From Diplolepis rosae (taxonomy: Eukaryota > Arthropoda > Insecta > Hymenoptera > Diplolepididae): DNA of 64,000 nt. The notes under the pieces are model-generated. The model was not told the DNA's origin. It did not search any database and was given only the letters and a program-made list of their open reading frames with translations. A program made the position numbers and the translations under genes. The stretch is taken from NCBI GenBank assembly GCA_030998225.1, contig JAPYXD010000723.1, positions 23,081,501 to 23,145,500 of the forward strand. Direction: 5' to 3'. Of this stretch, positions 55,732 to 64,000 are shown piece after piece (the first letter of the stretch is position 1; each line of letters begins with the position of its first letter).

Positions 55732-56927
55732 AGGATCCGGAACGAATAACTCGCTCAGCGCTCGAACGTGCCAGAACTGTTCACCTCTGATCTCATATTC
55801 GCTTGAAATCTTAAAAGTCGCAAAGTCAATTCTTTAAAAATATAGACATGTGCAGAATAACTTAGATGAAATTTTTTTGTATCTCAAGTTTTTTTGTCGT
55901 ATGATGACTGAAATTTAAAAACTAAAAAATTTAAAACCTGATATTCAATAAGTTTTAAAATGAAAACCATCGTGTGTTGAATAAAATTTCAAATCGATTG
56001 AAATTTGGCACACACACTATGTACAGTCTATCTATGTACACAAATTTAAAAAAAAATCTACAAATTCCCTTTTTTTAATAATATTTAATTGCAAATTGAG
56101 GGTGGTGGGGTATCATGTTACTTTAGTTTCGCCGAAAAAGTATCGAAGAAACTTTAGAGTTAAAAAAACTTTCTTCGAGACATTTGTTGACTGTTATATA
56201 AGAAAGCTTCTTGGTAAGTTTCAAACCAATGCAATGAAAACTGGTGGAAATATGGATTTTGGAACGTAGCTCTCGACGCCAGTATCGATAGCTCCATAGG
56301 CAGAATAAAGCCGTGGAAAACGATAACAGTGAAAATACGTTGGTTCGATGATGCTTAGTACTCATGGAGCTATCGTTACTGGCGTCGAGAGCTACGTTCC
56401 AAAATCCATTTTTCCACCAGTTTTCATTGCATTGGTTTGAAACTTACCAAGAAGCTTTCTTATATAACAGTCAACAAATGTCACGAAGAAAGTTTTTTTA
56501 ACTAATGTTTCTTCGATACTTTTTTCTGCGAAACTAAAGTAACATGACTACCCACCGCCCTCAATTTGCAATTAAATATTATTAAAAAAAGGGAATTTGT
56601 AGATTTTTTTAAAATTTGTGTACATAGATAGACTGTACATAGTGTGTGTGTGCCAAATTTCAATCGATTTGAAATTTTATTCAACACACGATGGTTTTCA
56701 TTTTAAAACTTATTGAATATCAGGTTTTAAATTTTTTAGTTTTTAAATTTCAGTCATCATACGACAGAAAAACTTGAGATACAAAAAAATTCCATCTAGT
56801 TATTCTGCACATGTCTATATTTTTAAAGAATTGATTTTGCGACTTTTAAGATTTCAAGCGAATATGAGATCACAGGTGAACAGTTCTGGCACTTTCGAGC
56901 GCTGAGCGAGTTATTCGTTCTGGACCT
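55732..56927. mobile_element. Near-perfect 1.2-kb palindrome
   Basis: Arms of about 565 bp (55732-56297 and 56364-56927) differ at only a few per cent of positions by eye, around a 66-bp loop. They include AACGAATAACTCGCTCAGCG at the outer ends and ATGGAGCTATCG at the inner ends. Small indels such as CACACACA length differ. No ORF is supported. It could be a foldback transposon or a local inverted duplication. Confidence 0.92.
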
Positions 56928-56929
56928 TC

Positions 56930-59900
56930 AGTTTACAATAAATTTTCAAATCATTTTAAACAATCTGAGGATAATTATACGTTTTCTGAAGTATAAGTTC
57001 TATTAAATTTTCAGAATTCAGACATCATTTATCAAAGTGCAGTTCAAGCTTCCAAACTGTCTGTGCACAGCGCAGGTTGAATCACAAAAAGGCATTGGTA
57101 AAGTCAAATAATATTTTATTCCATATAAATACAAAATTCTAATTTATTGTTTGTAATAACAGAGTATGTACGTTCCCACCCACTATTATTGAAATTTGTT
57201 GGAGTTCAAAATGGAAATAAAGCATTTTTGGTTTAATAGAGGTATGTTTGATATTTATAAATAAAATAGTATATATTGCATTCAATATCAGGCAATGTTC
57301 TTTAATAAAAATAATCATCATCAACAATAAATAATTTTATTTTCAGGTCATTGGTAATTCTGGATGTCATAAACTATGTTGATAGCAAAAGGTTTTTTAT
57401 TCATCGAGGCTTCATTTAAAATTAGAAGGTTAGATAATAAAATATTATTCGTCATAAAACCCAACTACAAATATTATTTTTTGTAAAGTTGCTAATTGGT
57501 AATTTATAATTGATAACAGATGAGGTTATTAATGTCCATATCCACGATGGAAAAATCTGGAATTTTTTTCGATTATAAGGGAAAGAATATATCACTTATC
57601 ATGGAGGTAAATATATCTAATATATAAGTTTGTAAAATTCAACATTGAGCAATTACTCACAGTGAATAAAGTAATGAAAAATATATAATTTTATTTGCAG
57701 GATCAAAAGGATGTCATCACTGTTGTTCAAACGAATTTAGGAGACAAAGGAGAGTAACTTGTGAAAAATTTATATTCCGATTATACTGGTAGGTAGTTGA
57801 ATTTTAATGCCGTCTTCTATATTCAATTTCAGTACCATTAAAAATAATATTCGATATTTAATTTTTTTAAATTCATTTGATTGAAGGTTTACTACATTTC
57901 GGTTTCATAAATAAAAGCAGAAAGAGGAGAGAAAAATTCATTGAAGGAGGGTGTTTCGGTCAAATATCATTGGTGTTCCGGTATTGTCAGGTATTTCAGT
58001 CATATTTAGAATTTGAGTTAGTGTAGTAAAAATTAATATTCTGCAAATAATTCTGTCATTACTCTAATTGTAGGTTTCCCCAAGCTTCGCACTTTAACTA
58101 CTGCGAGAGAGATGCTACTTTTTTCATAGGTAAGAGCTATGTATGCGTTAAAAATAGAAATATTGATAGGAATGGACGTTAATTAGTCAAATTTTTTTCA
58201 GAGCTGTCTGGCTAGATCCTATGTAACTTATGCAACTTCAGGATGAAAGGAATCAAGAAATTTATTTTAAAAAGTGTAAAAAATATCTTGCGTTTATTTA
58301 TCAAAATAGTAAAAGTTTGAATAGTATTGTAAAAAGTTATTTTTGCTTTTATTTGAAATTTTATACCTTGGAATTCTTAAATTTTCAAATTTATTTGCTT
58401 AATTTAACTTTATTTTTAGACTAAAGTATTCCAATTAGAAATTTGGTATAAATGACAGAGTGAATGTAAAACTTGAAATTCGGCAAAACTATTTTCTGTT
58501 GAAAAATAAGTCTTTTTTTAATTTTATGCGAGGGGGAAAGATGTGGTTTTGATTTTCTAAGTAGAAATATGTGTAGGTTATCTAATCTATGTAAAATCGT
58601 AGTCGAATTTGTTACCAATTTTTTTTTAATTACGAAATTCTTAGTTAACATTTAAGGAATTTTAAGTATGCTGTTCGATATTTTGATTTATTTTATATTT
58701 TATTATCTTATTTCATTTAATTTGTCTTAGTTTTTGATATTTGTTATGTTAGACTCCTTCCGGAGGTTTTTCCACAACGTGGTTTTTCCCTGCCGGATTG
58801 TGCTGAAGCAGTGTGAGGTACTTATAGAGATTTTGTAATGCAGAAGCACAGGCAAATGCGGGAGTCTGTTAGGTGAATCAAAATTATTTAATAAATATTA
58901 CTTTTGTTTCCATCCTTTGATTCAATGAGTTAATCATTTTAAACCCTTCCGTTTCCCTCCACCAAGCATCGCATTATTGTACGTCGTGAATTTATATTTT
59001 ATTATTTTTATTTTATTCCAAAATTTTATTAATATAAAGAATTTAGATATTCAGGGTAAGTTTTATCTGTATAGTAAGAATAATTTTTAATTTTTAAATT
59101 ACAATTTGCTAGTATGAGGACGGGTGTTGTTTGAAATTCGTTAAAACACACATAATATTTACGAAATGAACTTAAACACATTTTTTTTTAATAACAGAAT
59201 TGATTTTAGTTTACTATTATTAATATCTCTAATGAAATTGAACATTTTTCAATATCCTCGGTCTCATATTGAACATAAATTTTTATTAAATTTTTTAACT
59301 TACAACGAATGTTGTTGACATTTTTCCTTGCATTCTTCTTGGGGCAGAATTTCTAAGAAGCAAATTTCAAAAATTCAAACAATGCTTGCACTGATAAAAT
59401 ACGTGTTTGGTTTTTTAAAAATGAATAATCTCATTTACATTTTGTGAAAATTTCTCAACATATATTTCCTATGGATGTTAAACACTTCTGTCTATGTTAT
59501 GTATTTTTAAATTTTCAAATTTTTCATATTCCCCATTCGGGCTCATGTAAAATCTAGGGAAAACTTTCACTAATTTTTGTCGAAGTTTCACGTAAATTTT
59601 TTTGGAAAACGAGACCAAGGAAGGGTATCGAAAAGTGTATCGAGAAATAAAAAATTCCACTAAGTTTCTGTTTTGGAAAATCACTTTTTTAATTCCAAAT
59701 TTTGGTATATGAAGAAAGCATAGATTATTATACAAAAAAGATTTTAGATTAGGCATTTGTTCCGTTTTCAAAATTAAGATAAATGAATATATCTTTTAAA
59801 GTTTTCAAAATTTCTACATCGATTTTTTATTTAGCTTTTTATTATATTAGAGTTACCTTCTCTGATCTACTCTATCGACATTAGCAGATTGTTTAACTGC

Positions 59901-60009
59901 AGCCCTGTTTTACCGCTCAAGTAGCAGCATCGACCTTTCATTTTAGTTCGCAAAAGCAGAGTTCCATAGAATGCGCTGTGGAAAATCACTCGAAATCGAA
60001 TGCACGTGT
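56930..60009. other. Gene-less AT-rich stretch with exon-like scraps
   Basis: Several acceptor- and donor-like sites occur (for example TTTATTTGCAG before 57701), but no linked ORF. A short GC-richer patch at 58750-58870 begins TAGACTCCTTCCGGAGG and ends GGGAGTCTGTTAGG, an imperfect inverted pair. It could be a structured RNA or a small MITE; I cannot say which. Confidence 0.35.
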
Positions 60010-60360
60010 TGAGTAATCTCCCCCCTCATCTCTGATATTATAAACCTAGATGCGGCGAGTGGCCTCGGAGTGGGAGAACGATATATATAGAACATCACTC
60101 TTTCTTGGGTATCGAGGTGCTGCCCTCTTCACAACTTTCAGCCGTTTCCATGGCGACGCGTGTTTCTCGCAGTGTCTTCTGAATTCGAAAACACGGAGAT
60201 GCTCGAAAATCTTCGGGAGACTTCGGCTCTCTCCTTATTTCGTCTATATATAGCATATACGAAATAAAGTAAAAGCAAGCGTTCCCTAACTTTCTGAGTT
60301 TCTGCGATTTCTTCCATTCGATATCTCATGCATCTCGTCGTCTGCTCGCCCGGCGACTTC
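60010..60360 (+). promoter_or_regulatory. GC-richer promoter-like island
   Basis: In AT-rich surroundings this island has TATATATAG at 60082 followed by ATCACTC at about 60093, close to TATA/initiator order though the spacing is short. CCATGGCGACG lies near 60149, but its frame stops after about 10 codons. No gene body is visible downstream. Confidence 0.25.
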
Positions 60361-61460
60361 TATTTATAAAATTTGACAGCTGACAAATTTTGTAAAAAGT
60401 CTTAAATAATGTTGATGACGTGACATAAAATTTATGAATTTCAGGAAATGTTAAATAATTCTTTCGAGTGTGTGATCTGCAAGGACTATTTATTCGATAC
60501 TATTTGTTTGTAGAATTGAAATGCAGAATTTGAGGTTAGGTTCATAACCTCTTGTATTCAAGTAGTTTTATTTTTTAACTTTCTTTGATTTCACTCAATT
60601 GATTTTGAATATTATAAATTCAGAACGTTAATTAATTGCATTTTTATGTAAATTTTAAAAATAATAATCATTTTTAATTAATAAATTCTGTCATAATTAC
60701 TTTTATTGTAATTCTATTTTACGAGAATATAAAAACACTCCTTTAAAGATAAAATGTGGAAACCTAGCTTCAAGTTTGCTTACGTAGGAAAAACTTTGCA
60801 GCCGACCCGAAATTTATGAAATAACTAAATAAATAATTACTTACAGGAAATAACTATTTAATATTCATTCTTACCTATACCTTATGCTAATAAAGTACAT
60901 CTATGAAGGGAAAAATTGTTACTGTGAATACTTTTGGTCGAAATGAGAAATTGAAAGTTTGAGTTTAGAATTTAAATCCAATACTCTTACAGTCTTGCAA
61001 ATGAAAATTAAATTACAGTTATTGAAATTTTACAAAAGTACAATGTAAATCAGATGAATTAATGATACAATGATCTAAAAATGAAAGAGTTTTAAAATCG
61101 TTTGAACTCAACATTTTTTTAATTTTCAAAGGCTTTTTTAAGGCTATAAGTGCTTTTTACAAGTGATTAATTAAAAGCTTACAAGAAAATCATAATTGAA
61201 AATTGCTTAATAATAATATTTCCAATTTTAAATTGAATAAGTTGGGAATATTTAAATAAAAAGATCTACGCAAATAATTATAGTAGTTCCTCTTTACAAA
61301 AATTTTCATTGCAAACAATTCCAATTGTAAAATATCCTCGATTTCCAAGCGTTTTTAAAATAAATCTATATAATTTAAAGTAATTTTAGTTATATATCGA
61401 AAAAATTCAAATAGTCCTCGGACTTTAGAAAACTAGGAAATTTATTCATGGAAATCATTT
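60361..61460. other. Gene-less AT-rich stretch
   Basis: No ORF, RNA or repeat was recognised. Confidence 0.35.
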
Positions 61461-61668
61461 CAAATTGCATTTAATGAAATATTTCAAATGAAACAATTAT
61501 TCTTTGTGCCCTCTTTTGAGGATATTGTTAGAATTTCCTTTTCTCACAATTTTACTGGGAATTCTTATATAAATCAGGATCACCTTCGGTAAGTACGCTT
61601 TATTTCACTCTCTAAATCAAAATAAGTGCACTCAGAAAAAAAAATTGATTAAATCAAAGAAAATTATT

Positions 61669-62287
61669 TGCTTGAAAGAATAACAATATTATTATTAAAG
61701 GGCTATTTTGGAAGCGAAAAGATTAATTTCCATGAAAAAAATTTGAAATACAGAAAAATAATTTTATTAATAAATTTTATTTTTGCCCCAACTTTTTTTC
61801 TTATCGCTTCTTACCAAATTTCAAAAAATTATGCGATTCTAATAAATCATGAATCACTTTTTCAGAGAAAAGATTTCCCACAACTTAACCGTTTCCAATT
61901 TTCGAAAATGAATAAATTATTATCAAATTCAGCAATTTGTTTATAAAAATTTCGTTTTGGAAAATGTTTTTTTATTGGTTTCAGCCATTAAAGAATTTAT
62001 ATTTAAAAATCAGAAACGGTGAAGTTGTGGGAAATCTTTTCTCTGAAAAAATGATTCATGATTTATTAGAATCGCATAATTTTGTAAAATTTGATAAGAA
62101 GCGATAAGAAAAAAAGTTTGGTCCAAAATAAAATTTATTAATAAAATTATTTTTCTGTGTTTTAAATTTTTTTTATGGAAAATAATTTTTTCTCTTTCAA
62201 AATAGCCCTTCAATAATAATATTGCTATTCTTAAAGGCAAAATTATCAATTTTTGCCTGAGGTTTACTTTTCGATGATGAAAACTAC
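61669..62287. mobile_element. Second copy of the 663-bp palindromic MITE, left end truncated
   Basis: TATTATTATTAAAGGGC, TTTTGCCCCAACTT, TTATCGCTTC, ACCGTTTCCAATTTTCG and the mirrored second half match 32077-32682. The right end retains a degenerate ACTACC terminus. The left 55 bp or so is missing, and the copy is more diverged than the one at 32020. Confidence 0.8.
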
Positions 62288-62304
62288 CTTATTGAGACAA
62301 AATT

Positions 62305-62580
62305 TTTTTGATTCAAACAAAACATCTTTGGACCAAATAAATATTTGTTCGAATCAAATAAATTTCTGCCTTCAATCAAACAATTTATATCTTTGACCAT
62401 ATATCATTGAATTAATTTCTTTGTTTTGAAGAAAAATTAATTTGATTCAAACAAATATTTATTTCGTTTAAAGACATTTTGTTTGAATTAAACAAATTTT
62501 ATTTCATTTAAACAAATCATTTCTTTAAATCAAAGAAAGTCTTTCAATCAAATAATTTTCTTTGATTTAATCAAATCGTT
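62305..62580. repeat. Degenerate TTTGATTYAAACAAAT repeats
   Basis: Words such as TTTGATTCAAACAAA, TTCGAATCAAATAAAT, TTTGAATTAAACAAAT and TTTGATTTAATCAAAT recur about 12 times in both orientations within the nested palindrome. Confidence 0.7.
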
Positions 62581-63073
62581 TTTCTGAGTGCACTTATTTT
62601 GATTTAGATAGTGAAATAAAGCGTATACTTACCGGAGGTGATCCTGATTTATATAAGAATTCCCAGTAAAATTGTGAGAAAAGGAAATTCTAACAATATC
62701 CTCAAACGAGGGCACAAAAAGTAATTGTGTCATTTGAAATATTTCATTAAATGCAATTTATTTATTTATACATCTTATTATAAATGTTTATGAATCAATT
62801 CATTTGAGTTTTTTTTGAAAAACATTGATTTTTTTTTTTTCAGAAAAGTGTGGAATTATCACTTTTTTAATAAGAAAATACAAGAACTAGCCATAAATTA
62901 CAATGAGATTTTAAAACATTCTGACTAGTGTGAGTCAAACAAATATTTCAGAAATTACAAATTATTGAGCTTCGGACAACTTTCTTCTTTAAATTTTCAA
63001 AAAAATTTTCTGTAAACATTGAGCTTAAAAAAAGGAGAAGACTTCAAAATTTGAACTGGTAAGATATTGATTT

Positions 63074-63283
63074 AAGGGTATGTGATACTTTACCTTGAAA
63101 GCAATTTAGTTTACACAGTTGTTTTTCCACAATTTTGAATTTTTCAAAAAAATAATAGTGGCGAGAGGTAAAGAAAATTAACACTGACGTCTGTGCACTA
63201 TTATTTTTTTGAAAAATTAAAAATTGTGGAAGAACAACTGTGTAAACTAAATTGCTCTTATGGCAAAGTATCACATGCTCTTA
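63074..63283. mobile_element. Small foldback element
   Basis: Arms of about 88 bp (ATGTGATACTTTACC...CAATTTAGTTTACACAGTTG and its reverse at 63196-63283) flank a loop of about 35 bp. Both outer ends read TTAAG-like sequence. Confidence 0.85.
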
Positions 63284-63400
63284 AGTCTAAATTTTCAATT
63301 AACTAATTAATTTAAAATTTTATTTTTATAATTGTAATTATTAATTTGAATAATATTTGAAAAGAATAAAAATCCTGGAAACTAGAAGTTGTTTATAATG

Positions 63401-64000
63401 AAAAAAATCTGCCCGCTTTGCGGGCACACTCTCGTCGCGCGCTTCGCGCGCAAGTTTGAGTGCGCCTGGGGCGCGCGATTTGATCGTCGTGCTTCGCGCT
63501 CGGTCTTGTGCTCTTCGCATAGATTTAAATTTATTTCTTATAATTTGATACTGAAGCTCAAACCAATTTTATATTAATATTACAGATGATATGAATTACA
63601 CATTTTCTCAAAGTCACTCAATTTCTTTTTGAATTTAAGTGAAACAGGAAATTCAATTTACTTAAGACTCTATCGGCCTTAAGGAACACATTCTCATCAT
63701 GACACTCATGCTTCGCGCTCGATTTTCTGTATACATTTCAGTAACTGTTTAATAAATTACATGATTAAAATAATTTATTTATTTTATTCCAAATATCTCA
63801 AAAAGAAAAAAAAATCGTAGACTTTATTTAAGGAAACGATTTTGCAGAACAACGCTTATTTCGTATCTCACATATTTTGGAGAAAAAAATCGAATTTTGT
63901 TAATATTAAAAATCAAAACATAAAATATACTTCCTGTCCTGAAATGTCTTAATGAGAATTTGTAGACTTCATTCAGGCAAACAATTTTCCATCCAAGCGT
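63401..64000 (-). mobile_element. Hairpin-array repeat, copy C, cut by the window end
   Basis: On the minus strand the copy ends in the terminal hairpin GCCCGC-AAA-GCGGGC followed by T7 (A-run 63401-63407 on the plus strand), preceded by CGCGCG-AAG-CGCGCG and GCGCGCCCCAGGCGCAC. The middle (GGCCGATAGAGTCTTAAG, TCGAGCGCGAAGCATGAG) and the AT-rich section continue to base 64000. Confidence 0.85.

Larger units (their letters stand above)
61463..62764. mobile_element. Nested palindromic element
   Basis: Outer arms 61463-61668 and about 62545-62764 are inverted: AAATTGCATTTAATGAAATATTTC, TTGAGGATATTGTTAGAATTTCC, TAAATCAGGATCACCT and TAAGTGCACTCAG in order. The central part holds a truncated copy of the 663-bp MITE and a TTTGATTYAAACAAA-rich stretch. 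Confidence 0.85.

Noticed and set aside
56123..56687. Two minus-strand ORFs in the 1.2-kb palindrome
   Set aside because: They span opposite arms of the same inverted repeat and encode unrelated peptides without motifs.

Overview
The window looks like a transposon-dense, AT-rich stretch of an arthropod genome, most likely an insect. The reasons are the element families present (copia, gypsy, Penelope, an R1-clade non-LTR element, mariner, a THAP/P-type transposase), TCAGT-type initiators 25-31 bp below TATA boxes, spliceosomal introns and many AT microsatellites. I cannot name the order. I see no intact host gene, no rRNA, no CRISPR and no prokaryotic-style operon. Almost every coding signal is a broken mobile-element gene.

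Layout. 1-2910 holds the 3' part of a copia element followed by a Penelope-like reverse transcriptase with two stops. 2911-10145 is a gypsy-type element with a 5' LTR cut to 152 bp, a tRNA-Gly-like primer site, a gag remnant, a short pol/integrase fusion and a complete 1.37-kb 3' LTR; a 757-bp Tc1/mariner element sits inside its coding region. 10146-15110 is non-coding with diverged repeats. 15122-19843 is a nearly full-length R1-clade non-LTR element on the minus strand with an 11-bp target duplication and poly(A). 20213-26617 carries an exon-like ORF, a broken ORF with a macro-domain-like segment and a candidate 2.2-kb LTR. 27817-30191 is one mariner with another mariner inserted in its last codons. 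30612-33211 holds a foldback element, a tRNA-derived repeat and copy A of a hairpin-rich repeat. 33259-36331 has an LTR-like block and a deleted non-LTR element whose ORF1 abuts its reverse transcriptase.

37303-64000 is dominated by inverted repeats. Several are nested, with a different repeat in the centre of an older palindrome (37303-40218, 41412-41805, 49432-51475, 61463-62764). A 1.2-kb near-perfect palindrome lies at 55732-56927. A THAP/P-superfamily transposase gene is split over 42908-43034 and 52227-55196, so its 9.2-kb intron would contain a 146-bp satellite, a retroelement fragment and several hairpin-repeat copies.

The least familiar features are the hairpin-array repeat family (31060-33211, 49776-51125, 63401-64000 plus older fragments), whose GC-rich stems differ in sequence yet stay palindromic around a GAA triloop, and the repeated palindrome-within-palindrome architecture.
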